Shown: positions 1 through 8,271 of the stretch, piece after piece | Layout: every line of letters begins with the position of its first letter | Numbering within the stretch: the stretch's first letter is position 1 | Source of the DNA: Paraburkholderia caffeinitolerans | GTDB lineage: Bacteria; Pseudomonadota; Gammaproteobacteria; Burkholderiales; Burkholderiaceae | Reading direction: 5' to 3' | DNA: 64,000 nucleotides | NCBI RefSeq assembly: GCF_902859945.1 | Contig: NZ_CADIKL010000036.1 | Location: 1 to 64,000, forward strand | The notes under the pieces: model-generated | Seen by the model: only the letters and a program-made list of their open reading frames with translations | Told to the model about the DNA's origin: nothing | The model's database searches: none | Made by a program: the position numbers and the translations under genes

Positions 1-123
1 CGCGCGCTCCAGCGCCGCCTTGATGACCAGCGCGCCCAGATCGGGCGCGGCAATCTTTGCCAGCGAACCGCCGAATTTGCCCACCGCGGTACGCGCGGCC
101 GAAACGATCACAATGTCAGTCAA
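1..123 (-). CDS. Acetyl-CoA acetyltransferase (thiolase), N-terminal 41 codons only
   Basis: The reading frame starts at a TTG (complement of 121-123), with an AGGAG ribosome site seven bases upstream, and runs off the left edge. It begins (L/M)TDIVIVSAARTAVGKFGG, the classic opening of biosynthetic/degradative thiolases, which join or split acetoacetyl-CoA. The catalytic cysteine lies further in and is outside the window. A phasin gene on the same strand just upstream suggests a role in polyhydroxyalkanoate or ketone-body metabolism, but generic beta-ketothiolases look the same over this stretch. The TTG start is inferred from the ribosome site and the family N-terminus. Confidence 0.85.
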   Translation of the reverse strand, partial: MTDIVIVSAARTAVGKFGGSLAKIAAPDLGALVIKAALERA

Positions 124-376
124 TTTCCACTCCTGCGTTAAAAATACTCATGCTGCCTGCGCTGTACGGCGCGATGGCAACCAAAGCGGCGCCACGGCTA
201 TTTCTCAGCGAGCGTAGCTGCGTCCTGTCACACGAAGATGACAAATCAGAGGATGCACGCATTAAATTTGCGCGACGTATTGGTATGAATTAAAAGCGTG
301 GAAGTGTGCGGATGGCGCGGCGCAGTCTTGTCGATTTGCAGCCGCGCCGCTCCGTGAAGAATCAGCGCCGTAGCGA

Positions 377-937
377 TCAGTTCGCAGCCGGCCCCGTTTG
401 CGTCGAGCGCTGCGCAGCAGCGGCGACCTTATCGAACTTGCCCTGCGCGGCCTCGATGGCCTGGCGGGTCATCGTGCGCACCGACTCGGCAGCATTGCCA
501 TAGGCCGCAAACGTCGAGTTCATGGCAGCCACGAACGGCTCCGTACCGGCGGGAGCGCTTTGCGAGAAGCGCTCGGCCAGCGCTTTGACGCACTGCTCTT
601 GCCGCTCGGTTTGCGCCTGCGCGATCTGGGTCCATTCAGCATGCGCATGGGCCGCGATATCGAAAACCTTACGTCCATACGACATCGCCTTCGAAGCAGC
701 TTGCTGCGAAGCATTCAGTTGCTGCATGAAAAGCTCAACCGGATTGCCGCTTTGAAGCGCGCCCTTCAGCGCGGCCTCGTTTTCGGCGATCGCCGTGCGA
801 GCCGTCTGCAGATTGAGCGCGACGATGGCTTCGAAGCTCCCGAACGCCGGCTGTGCAAGAGCAAAAAATACCGCGACGCCAGATTCATAATGGGCGCGGA
901 GACGATCGGGTGCGGAAAGGGTCACGGACTCGGTCAT
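377..937 (-). CDS. Phasin family protein (PHA granule-associated)
   Basis: A 186-residue, alanine- and glutamine-rich helical protein without a signal peptide. It has the phasin layout: an N-terminal segment with FALAQPAFGSFEAIVALNLQT, then repeated amphipathic helices (LFMQQLNASQQAASKAMSYGR, then a second helix around MTRQAIEAAQGKFDKV). Phasins coat polyhydroxyalkanoate granules and control their size and number. The ATG at 937 is preferred over the in-frame TTG at 943 because a GAGG lies about eight bases upstream of it. It lies upstream of, and on the same strand as, the thiolase; the 250-bp gap suggests separate transcription. Several phasin paralogues are usual in Burkholderiaceae, so no allele name is given. 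Confidence 0.9.
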   Translation of the reverse strand: MTESVTLSAPDRLRAHYESGVAVFFALAQPAFGSFEAIVALNLQTARTAIAENEAALKGALQSGNPVELFMQQLNASQQAASKAMSYGRKVFDIAAHAHAEWTQIAQAQTERQEQCVKALAERFSQSAPAGTEPFVAAMNSTFAAYGNAAESVRTMTRQAIEAAQGKFDKVAAAAQRSTQTGPAAN

Positions 938-1272
938 CGGCAATGCCTCATGATTAGTGATGCGAAATGGATGAATTTCAGGCCGCCATCCAACACGACC
1001 CTAAAACACTACGATCGGCACGCCCCGAAGGACTTCCGCCACCGCCGCAGTGAAATTAGAGGGTTCATTCTAAGCGGAGAATTTAACAATTTTGTGGAAG
1101 AACACTTAGGTATAAACCCTCATATCCATACATCCCGGTTCATTTCTTGCATTTGTAGGCGAAATGCGCCATTGAATGGCATGCTCGTACGGACCACGGG
1201 GCTGGCATCGCATTCTAAATAGGGCGCACACATAAAGTGGCGCAATGCATTGATTTCGGGGATTTCATAAAT

Positions 1273-2286
1273 ATGAAATGTAATGTGTCCAGGCAAACGC
1301 TAGCGCTCGCCACCAGCAATGCGACAAAGGCAGATTATCCGCACGATCGTTTCAGTACCGAGCATGAGGCGCCGCACTTGCAATTGTCCGCATGGCGCCA
1401 ACGCATTGGTTATTTTCTCGACGTGCCAATCTCGCATGCCGATCAGGCCCGCGGCTTTCGCGGCACCATCGACGCCTGGCGCAGCGGCGATCTCGCGTTC
1501 ATGGACTGCCAGACCGATCCGGTGTCGCAAGCCCGTTCCGCCGCCCGCATTTCCACCGACGCCATGCGCCAGTATGTTTTTCATGTACTCGTGGACGGCG
1601 CAATCGAAACGCGCACGGGCGCCTATCCGAAACGCATCGCCACGCAGTCGGAGCCCGGTATTCTCGCGCTGGACATGGGTCAGCCAATGCAGATGACGCG
1701 CACCGGCTGTCGCGTGATGGCGTTTTTCATGCCGCGCTCGCTACTCGCATCCGTGCTGCCGGAGCCCGAATCGATTCATGGCAGCGTGATCGAATATCGC
1801 TCGCCAATCGCGCGCCTGATTCCCGCACAAATCGCCGAGCTTGCACGCGGCCTGACACACATGAGCGAAAGCGAATCACAGGAAGCCATGCGCACTTGCG
1901 CGCTATTAATTGGCGCGGCATTCGGCAAGGAAGCGGGGCTCACCGGAAATGCACGCGCGGCAGTGCGGGCCGCGGCATTTGCCCATGTGCGTCGTTATAT
2001 CGATGAGAATTTGCACGAATCGGACTTGTCGCCTGAAAGCGTATTAAGCGTTTCGCAGCTTTCGCGCCCCACGCTTTATCGTCTATTCGAAAATGAAGGC
2101 GGCCTCGCGGCTTATATCCGCAATCGCCGCCTCAGTCAGGCGGCCGAGGACCTGCGCCGCTATCCCCACAAAGCCGTGGTCGAAATCGCGTATGCATTGG
2201 GCTTTAATAGCGCGTCGGATTTCAATCGAGCGTTCCGGCGCGCCTATGAAATGTCGCCGCTCGATTTCCGGCAATTCAGTCTTTGA
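1273..2286 (+). CDS. AraC/XylS-family transcriptional regulator
   Basis: About 337 residues from the ATG. An in-frame GTG at 1237 would add 12 residues, and neither start has a strong ribosome site. The N-terminal two thirds resembles the AraC-binding-like sensor domain of the AraC_binding_2 type, with a segment reading VFHVLVDGAIETRTG. The C-terminal 100 residues hold the double helix-turn-helix: VSQLSRPTLYRLFENEGG, then EIAYALGFNSASDFNRAFRRAYEMSPLDFRQ, the classic AraC signature. The ligand is not predictable. Its divergent neighbour is the phasin gene and its convergent neighbour is the tetraheme cytochrome, so the target could be either of these or itself. Confidence 0.9.
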   Translation: MKCNVSRQTLALATSNATKADYPHDRFSTEHEAPHLQLSAWRQRIGYFLDVPISHADQARGFRGTIDAWRSGDLAFMDCQTDPVSQARSAARISTDAMRQYVFHVLVDGAIETRTGAYPKRIATQSEPGILALDMGQPMQMTRTGCRVMAFFMPRSLLASVLPEPESIHGSVIEYRSPIARLIPAQIAELARGLTHMSESESQEAMRTCALLIGAAFGKEAGLTGNARAAVRAAAFAHVRRYIDENLHESDLSPESVLSVSQLSRPTLYRLFENEGGLAAYIRNRRLSQAAEDLRRYPHKAVVEIAYALGFNSASDFNRAFRRAYEMSPLDFRQFSL

Positions 2287-2305
2287 ATTGAGCCTTTGAG
2301 CCGGC

Positions 2306-2329
2306 GGCGGGCCAGAACGGCCCGCCTTT
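2306..2329 (+). terminator. Intrinsic terminator after the AraC gene
   Basis: A perfect 8-bp GC stem (GGCGGGCC / GGCCCGCC) with a 5-nt loop is followed by TTT, 20 bp after the AraC stop codon. It lies between convergent genes and may also stop transcripts from the cytochrome gene. Confidence 0.7.
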
Positions 2330-2353
2330 CGATTGCTAGAAGAAGAACGGCAT

Positions 2354-3928
2354 TCAGGGACTGCCAAGCAGATGGCCATTCACCACCGTGCCATACAGCG
2401 AGTTCGGCGTGTCGTGATACTTCGCACGCGTTTGCGCGACCGATCCCTTGAAACGCGGATCCTGCGGTCGCTCATGGCTGTCCATGAAGGTCGCCACGTC
2501 CCAGGCCTCCTGATCCGTCAACGTGCCGCCGAGACCCAGCGGCATATTCGCCTTGATGAAGCCGGCGGCGTTTTGCGTCTCGTGCATGCCCGCGCCCCAG
2601 TTGAAGGAACGCGCGCCCCATAGCGGCGGGAACACCGTGTGGCCATTGCTCGTCTTGCCCTGGCCATCCGCGCCGTGGCATGCCGCGCAATGCTGCTCAT
2701 AGACCTTGGCGCCGCGCGCGTAGTCCGCTTTCTCGGCGGGCGCGGGCAGCTTCGGATAGCCCTTGCCGGCTACTTTGGCGCCCACGGGCGCGCCCGTGGC
2801 CAGCCAGTACGAATAGCTTTCCAGCGCGACCAGCACCGGATCGCCCAGCGGCGGCGCCTTGCCATTCATGCTGTAGTTAAAGCAGCCTTGCAGTCGTTCA
2901 GCGAATGTATTCACGTGCCCGTTCTTGGCGCGATAAGCCGGGTACGAAACAAAGGCAGCCCATAGCGGACTCGAATTGGCTTTACGGCCCGCATCGAGGT
3001 GGCAATTCGCGCAGCTCAGCGAGTTGCCCACGAACTTGCCCGCGTATTGGCCAGTGTTCCGGAAGATTTGCTCGCCGAGCTTCACCGATTTGCCAAAGTC
3101 GCCGCCAGGCATGGCGCTTTCGGGCGGCAGCTGGAATGGCGTTGCGTGATTGCTGGAATCCGCCTGGGGTTGCGAAGCAGGTTGTGCAGCGGCTTGCGCC
3201 GATGCTTGTGAAGCCCCAGCCGCTGCGCCCGCTTCGGGCGAAGGCTGTTGCGCGTAATACAGCGCGACGGCATGCATGTCGGCGTCGCTCAGCTTGCTCG
3301 CGACGGCCGGCATCAGCGCAAGCGGGCCAGGCGGCCGCTTGCCGTTCTTCCAGGCATTGAGCTGTGCCTCGATATACGCCGCAGGCTGTCCCGCCAGCGG
3401 CGGGAATGCGGCGCCGACGCCCGCGCCGCCCGGCCCGTGGCATTGCACGCAGGCGGGCAGGTCTTGTTGCCATCGGCCTCGCGTGGCGAGCCATGCGCCG
3501 CTATCGGACGGCGTAGCGTCGGCCGGATCTTGCGTGCGAATGCCCTTCGGAGCAGGCAGGCTGCTGAAGTACTGCGCCACGGCGGTGCGTTCGCTGGCCG
3601 ACATGTTCTTCGCGAACGGTTGCATCACCGCGTTCTCGCGGCTGCCATCGGCGAATGCCTCAAGTTGCGCTTCGAAATAGTCCGCGCCCACACCGGCGAG
3701 CCGTGGGAATCCCGCTGCCGCGTTGCCTTCGCCATTCGCGCCGTGGCAGCTAATGCATGCCGGAACGCCGTTGGCGGTACCTTGCGTGGCGATCGCCTGG
3801 CCCGAGGATGCCGGCTCCTTTTGCGTTTGCTTTGCCTGCTGCGTTGACTGTGCATGCGCTGCCGATGCACCCAATACAGGCAGCGCGATGCTCAATGCGA
3901 GCGCCGTTACGAGACTTTTGAAGTTCAT
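2354..3928 (-). CDS. Exported tetraheme cytochrome c: c4-like half fused to a TsdA-like diheme half
   Basis: A 524-residue protein whose start was chosen at the ATG before MNFKSLVTALALSIALPVLG, a clear Sec signal peptide ending at AHA. Four heme c sites are visible: CISCH (58-62), CVQCH (160-164), CANCH (306-310) and CAACH (414-418). The first two lie in tandem class I domains like cytochrome c4. After an Ala/Gln-rich linker (about 231-262), the second half matches the thiosulfate dehydrogenase TsdA pattern: SLSCANCHLDAG, SYPAYRAKNG, and a conserved Cys349 in RLQGCFNYSMNGK. Cysteine axial ligation is known in TsdA; that Cys349 is the equivalent residue is inferred. It probably acts in the periplasm in thiosulfate oxidation to tetrathionate or in general electron transfer. 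No sox genes lie nearby. Confidence 0.85.
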   Translation of the reverse strand: MNFKSLVTALALSIALPVLGASAAHAQSTQQAKQTQKEPASSGQAIATQGTANGVPACISCHGANGEGNAAAGFPRLAGVGADYFEAQLEAFADGSRENAVMQPFAKNMSASERTAVAQYFSSLPAPKGIRTQDPADATPSDSGAWLATRGRWQQDLPACVQCHGPGGAGVGAAFPPLAGQPAAYIEAQLNAWKNGKRPPGPLALMPAVASKLSDADMHAVALYYAQQPSPEAGAAAGASQASAQAAAQPASQPQADSSNHATPFQLPPESAMPGGDFGKSVKLGEQIFRNTGQYAGKFVGNSLSCANCHLDAGRKANSSPLWAAFVSYPAYRAKNGHVNTFAERLQGCFNYSMNGKAPPLGDPVLVALESYSYWLATGAPVGAKVAGKGYPKLPAPAEKADYARGAKVYEQHCAACHGADGQGKTSNGHTVFPPLWGARSFNWGAGMHETQNAAGFIKANMPLGLGGTLTDQEAWDVATFMDSHERPQDPRFKGSVAQTRAKYHDTPNSLYGTVVNGHLLGSP

Positions 3929-4188
3929 TGCCCTTCCCGATGTCGTTTTAATTCCGGACCTATTTTCGCTCAATTGAATGGAATTGTTTAGGCCGGGGCG
4001 GGTGTGCGGGGTAAGGATGGGGAGTGGGTCCATCTGTTCGGTACCGTACATACGAGTGCAAAAATCGACCTTTAGTTTTTCCTGGCTGTTGATAAAGTGA
4101 ATGACAAATGAATGGTAAATGTAAGCGTAAGACCCCTATACGAGCTTGAAGAATCGCGTAGTCGATCTGGATATCCAGGAGACGAAAA

Positions 4189-4977
4189 ATGCTGCCATTC
4201 GATGGAACAGTACTTTCACTTGGATCGACCGCCACGGCGTCCGTTTCGGCGGTTCAGAATCAACTCACTGCGCGTGGATATGCGGGCGGCACCAATGGGA
4301 AGTTCGACGCGGCCATGGAATCGGTGGTCAAGTTGTTTCAGGCCCAGCATTGCGACGAAAGTGGGCTGCCGCTCAAGGTGGATGGACAGGTCGGGGTCCA
4401 TACGTGGAACGCCCTGTTCGGCGCGACACCCGTAGACGTACAGCCGCTTGTACCCATACTCGCGCAGGCGATCGCCGTCGCGTCGAGCCAGGTGGGTCAA
4501 ATGGAGGTCCCGCGCGCATCGAACCGTGGCCCCATGGTTGACCGTTATCTAACAAGCACGGGTGTTTCGCTGTCCGGCACGATCGACAGCAGGGCTTGGT
4601 GCATGTGCTTTGTCTACTGGTCGTTTCTGCAGGCGGCGCAACAATTGGAACGATCAACGCCGTTGCCAAAGACAGCGGGTTGCATTCAGCATTGGCAACG
4701 CGCCGGAAATCTGCCGAATGTGACTCGCGTCACCGCAGCCTCAGCCCTGAAAAGCCGATCGCTGGTGCAACCTGGCATGATCTTCATTCTCGACTTTGGT
4801 GGCGGCCTGGGCCATACCGGCATCGTCGAGACATTACTTCCCGGCGGCGGCCTCCAAACGATCGAAGGCAACACAAACACCGATGGATCCCGGTCCGGTG
4901 TCGGTGTGTTCCGCCTGACGCGAAGGAAGTTGACGGATGAAACGCTTGTCGGCTTCGTCGACTATTCCCGTGCGTAA
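4189..4977 (+). CDS. Peptidoglycan-binding / CHAP-like (NlpC/P60-type) amidase protein
   Basis: 262 residues with a strong ribosome site (CAGGAG, 4176-4181). Residues 15-75 form a PG_binding_1-type repeat (VQNQLTARGYAGGTNGKFD, then VDGQVGVHTWNALFG). The C-terminal 150 residues carry a Cys-His peptidase core of the CHAP / NlpC type: catalytic Cys in SRAWCMCFVYWSF and His in GGGLGHTGIVET, then IEGNTNTDGSR. Such enzymes cut the peptide part of peptidoglycan. No signal peptide is seen, so export would need a non-Sec route, cell lysis or a type VI system. It is 21 bp upstream of the lipase-like gene, probably in one operon. It could be a phage-type endolysin, an antibacterial effector or a housekeeping hydrolase. 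Confidence 0.8.
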   Translation: MLPFDGTVLSLGSTATASVSAVQNQLTARGYAGGTNGKFDAAMESVVKLFQAQHCDESGLPLKVDGQVGVHTWNALFGATPVDVQPLVPILAQAIAVASSQVGQMEVPRASNRGPMVDRYLTSTGVSLSGTIDSRAWCMCFVYWSFLQAAQQLERSTPLPKTAGCIQHWQRAGNLPNVTRVTAASALKSRSLVQPGMIFILDFGGGLGHTGIVETLLPGGGLQTIEGNTNTDGSRSGVGVFRLTRRKLTDETLVGFVDYSRA

Positions 4978-4998
4978 ATAGCAGCCGCGGAGCGCGCC

Positions 4999-6603
4999 AT
5001 GCGGACGGCAAATCCCGATTCGTATCACCCGATCGTCTACATCCGTGGTTTCGCGATGAACAAGTCGGACATTGACGAAACCACAGCGGACCCCTTTTGC
5101 GGCTTCAATTCAGGATCGACTGTTTATCGAGCGCGTCCCGGCAATACGGAAGCGGCGCGCTTCGTGTTCGAGTCGCCCGTCGTACGGCTCGTGGCAAATC
5201 ATGAGTACGTGAACGTGGTCAGCGAAGGGACGGATCTGGCAAGCCCCGGTTTCAACGAACCGGTGCCGCGTCGCTCGATTGTGATATTCCACTACTACGA
5301 TCCCGCATCGACGCTCCTCGGCAATGGTGTCGTCCCGCCGATCGAAGATTTCGCGGCACAACTGAGCGTACTCATTGCACGATTGCGCGACCTGGTCCTG
5401 CTAACCAAGGGCGCATACGATGCACCGGAGCAATTCCGCTGTTTTCTCGTAGCGCATTCCATGGGCGGACTCGTCGCGCGAGCTTTCCTGCAGAATCCAC
5501 GGTGCGATCCGCAGAACGTCCGCAAGACCGTGAAGAAACTTTTCACTTATGCGACACCGCACAATGGCATCGAATTCAGCGGATTCAATGTGCCGAGTTT
5601 CCTGACGAATCGTCAAATCAATACCTTCAACCGTTCCGTGATGGGCAAATACCTCGGTCTGGTTCCGGCCTGGCAGACGCAAACTGACGACGTCGCCCGC
5701 TGCCCCGCCGACGCGCTCGACCCCGCGAATATCTTCACGTTGATCGGTACGAACCGGCTCGACTACGAAGTAGGCATGGGCTTGTCGCGCACCTTCGTGG
5801 GAAAAGGGAGCGACGGGCTGGTTCGCATCCAGAATGCCGATCTGAAAGGAGTCACGGTCGATGCGACGGGGAATCAGGTGGAAACGCCGTGCGCCAAGGC
5901 TTTCGTCTATCGTAGCCACTCCGGTTACTTCGGCATTGTCAACAGCGAGGAGGGCTATCAAAACCTCCAGCGTTTTCTGTTTGGCGACTACCGCGTCGAC
6001 GTCTGGCTAGAAGTGAATGACATCACCATGCCGACCGGCGATCTTGCGAATGCGGATGCCGCTGGAACGCTCGAAGCGAAATATCCCGTCGATGTGATCA
6101 TTTCCCTGCGCAATAAACGCTGGTTCCTGACGCGCCGTATCGCTGAAGAAGACTCGTCAGCCGTGTTCGAGCACAGGGACGTGCGAGCGCAACGAGGCAA
6201 GACACCTGTGCTCGAAAAAGCGCTTTCTACCATCTTCATGGCGAACTGGGGAAAGCGGGACCCGAAGAATCCGACCGTGGCGTACCGCGTGCAACTGGCC
6301 GTGCGCACGCCGGACTTTCAGATCGGTGGACGAGATGCGGATGTGGATCATTTTGAAGGCAGCAGCATTTACGCGGATGCAGTAATCGTCGAACTCGACA
6401 CCACTCAAATGCCCTGGACCGCCTCTTACTGGTGGGAAAGCGAGCAGACGGCCACGGGCGCTCCTTCCACGAAGACGCCACTGAAGCTGCAACCGCTACA
6501 CGCAGGAACAACGTCGCCACTCGTTGCTCGCATCCCGATCAAGGGCGGTTCCGGAATCGAGTTCCAAGGCGCGTTAAAGTTCATCGCCAGCCCCTGGGCT
6601 TGA
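4999..6603 (+). CDS. Alpha/beta-hydrolase, lipase-like (AHSMGG nucleophile elbow)
   Basis: 534 residues. The nucleophile elbow reads VAHSMGGLVARAFL near residue 155 and is followed by KKLFTYATPHNGIEF, typical of PGAP1/lipase-type serine hydrolases acting on acyl esters. The region HPIVYIRGFAMN at the N-terminus corresponds to the oxyanion-hole strand (usually HGF; here RGF). The last 200 residues (from about GDYRVDVWLEVND) look like a separate beta-rich domain with no recognised family. There is no signal peptide. A GGAG sits 6-9 bases before the ATG. Spacing of 21 bp to the peptidoglycan hydrolase suggests co-transcription. Substrate unknown; secreted phospholipase or toxin-like roles are possible but unproven. 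Confidence 0.8.
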   Translation: MRTANPDSYHPIVYIRGFAMNKSDIDETTADPFCGFNSGSTVYRARPGNTEAARFVFESPVVRLVANHEYVNVVSEGTDLASPGFNEPVPRRSIVIFHYYDPASTLLGNGVVPPIEDFAAQLSVLIARLRDLVLLTKGAYDAPEQFRCFLVAHSMGGLVARAFLQNPRCDPQNVRKTVKKLFTYATPHNGIEFSGFNVPSFLTNRQINTFNRSVMGKYLGLVPAWQTQTDDVARCPADALDPANIFTLIGTNRLDYEVGMGLSRTFVGKGSDGLVRIQNADLKGVTVDATGNQVETPCAKAFVYRSHSGYFGIVNSEEGYQNLQRFLFGDYRVDVWLEVNDITMPTGDLANADAAGTLEAKYPVDVIISLRNKRWFLTRRIAEEDSSAVFEHRDVRAQRGKTPVLEKALSTIFMANWGKRDPKNPTVAYRVQLAVRTPDFQIGGRDADVDHFEGSSIYADAVIVELDTTQMPWTASYWWESEQTATGAPSTKTPLKLQPLHAGTTSPLVARIPIKGGSGIEFQGALKFIASPWA

Positions 6604-6617
6604 ACGGAGAAACGCGC

Positions 6618-7046
6618 TCATAGCACGCGGGCCGGCACCTCACGTCGCGCCCGTATCACCCCGCTGCCCTCGCTATCCTCCGCATAAAGTGCCTCAACCA
6701 GTTCCGCGCGGTGCTGAAGCACCGCGCGCTGATTAATCGAGCCTTTATCCGTAATCTCGCCACGATCGAGCGAAGGCGGCTGCACCAGCAACCGCAAACG
6801 CGCAATAAACGTCGCGCTGCCCGTCGCCGACTCATTCAAACGTGCAAGCACTCCGGAGAAAAGCTCGCGCACGGGCGGTGCATTAAAAACCTCTTGCGCA
6901 GTCGCCTCACTCCCAAGCCCCGCAAGCGCGCGACACGTATCCAGTCGTGGAAAGATCATCGCCCCAACATCGTCGCGATTCATGCCGGTGATCACCACGT
7001 CCTGCACGTACGGCTCAACTTCGCTGATGATGCGCGCGCGCATCGG
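6618..7046 (-). pseudogene. fcs: Feruloyl-CoA synthase, 3' remnant
   Basis: About 142 codons matching the C-terminus of feruloyl-CoA synthases (VGPMRARIISEVEPYVQDVVITGMNRDD, then SGSATFIARLRLLVQPPSLDRGEITDKGSINQRAVL). These enzymes activate ferulate for side-chain cleavage to vanillin. The adenylation core, with P-loop and catalytic motifs, is absent. Upstream the frame runs straight into a vanillin-dehydrogenase fragment, so the piece is a deletion product rather than a gene. The frame is still open to its natural stop. Confidence 0.8.
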
Positions 7047-7208
7047 GCCCACGCGTGTCGAATCGGTAAAGTTCACGCGCTTGACCGCCGGATTCGCGAT
7101 CAGCCGTTCGACGATCGCTGGCGCATCTTCGGGCGCATGCGTGATGACGTTGACGACGCCCTCGCCCAGGCCCGCTTCGTTCAGCGCTTGCCTGACCACG
7201 GCTGAACG
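7047..7208 (-). pseudogene. Aldehyde (vanillin) dehydrogenase, internal remnant
   Basis: 54 codons reading VVRQALNEAGLGEGVVNVITHAPEDAP, then NPAVKRVNFTDSTRVG. This is the middle of the NAD-binding domain of aldehyde dehydrogenases, nearest to vanillin dehydrogenases. The family usually reads NFTGSTRVG; here Gly is Asp. No start, catalytic Cys or C-terminus remains. It is fused in frame to the feruloyl-CoA synthase tail at a shared Val-Gly, and its 5' end is cut at the point where the tannase remnant begins on the other strand. Confidence 0.75.
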
Positions 7209-8100
7209 CCAGCTTATCGCGTCAAAGGTGATTGCCAAATGCGATGCGCTCGACGGCGTAGCCGATGGCATGGTCGAAGATATCAAGGTATGCCAGGCAA
7301 ATTTCAACCTCGCTACGAATGTTCCGACCTGCACCAGCAATGTACGTGACGGCGCCTGTCTGACGACAGATCAAAAGCAGGCGATCGGCAATCTGTTCTC
7401 GGGTGCGCGCGACAGCGCCGGCACCGCCCTCTACGCCACGTTCCCGTATGACGTCGGCATCAACGGTGCGGGCTGGGCTTCGTGGAAACAGCGTGCCTCG
7501 ATCACGCTTGACCCGATGGCCGCGCCATTCGTGTTCACGTCGCCGCCGCGAAGCGCGTCGACACTCAGCCAGATCTCGGCCTAGGCACTGAACTTCAGCA
7601 TGGACAACGACGCATCGAAAATCTTCGCGACGAGCGGAGCTTATTCGGAATCGGCATGGCCATTCATGACCCCACCGAATGAGACCGACCTAAGCAACTT
7701 GAAGAACCGCGGCGCGAAGCTGATCGTCTATCACGGAACGAGCGACCCGGTGTTCTCATCGGACGATACGACGGACTGGTATCAACGCTTGTCCACAGCG
7801 AATGGCGGAGATGCGAGCAATTTCGCGCGCTTCTATACGGTGGCGGGTATGAATCACTGCAGCGGCGGGCCGGCAGCCGATCAGTTCGACATGTTGACGC
7901 CGATGGTCGCGTGGGTCGAGAACGGCCAAGCGCCGGACAGGGTAATTGCCACGGCTCGGGACGCTTCCAATGCATTGCCGAACAGCGAGGTTCCGGCCGA
8001 GTGGGGTGCGGGTCGGACGCGCCCGCTGTGCCCGTATCCGAAGTTCGCCCGCTACACCAATGGGGATGTGAATTCGGCGAGCAGTTTCGCCTGCAGCTAG
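7201..8100 (+). pseudogene. Tannase / feruloyl esterase family, 5'-truncated with an in-frame stop
   Basis: The frame encodes the C-terminal half of a PF07519-type esterase: IAKCDALDGVADG near its start, KLIVYHGTSDPVFS with the acid residue, and VAGMNHCSGGPAADQFD with the catalytic His next to the Cys typical of this family. About 300 codons remain of the 500-600 usual. The nucleophile Ser region and signal peptide are gone, and a TAG at 7582-7584 interrupts the frame. Reading resumes in the same frame (ATG at 7600) to a normal stop. These enzymes release ferulate or gallate from esters, which fits the adjoining ferulate-catabolism remnants. Confidence 0.8.
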
Positions 8101-8271
8101 CGCGCGTCGACAACCGTTGCGCTCGCACCCATGCACCCTGCTCGTGCCGCAGGGCGCATGTAACAGAATGTAATTGAAAGTTGTTGTTCATCGCCTCGAC
8201 GCATACGCCCGGCACATTGCCACTTCTGTTTCGCGTGATTCCCCCCACAAACACGAACAAAGAGGTGAACG

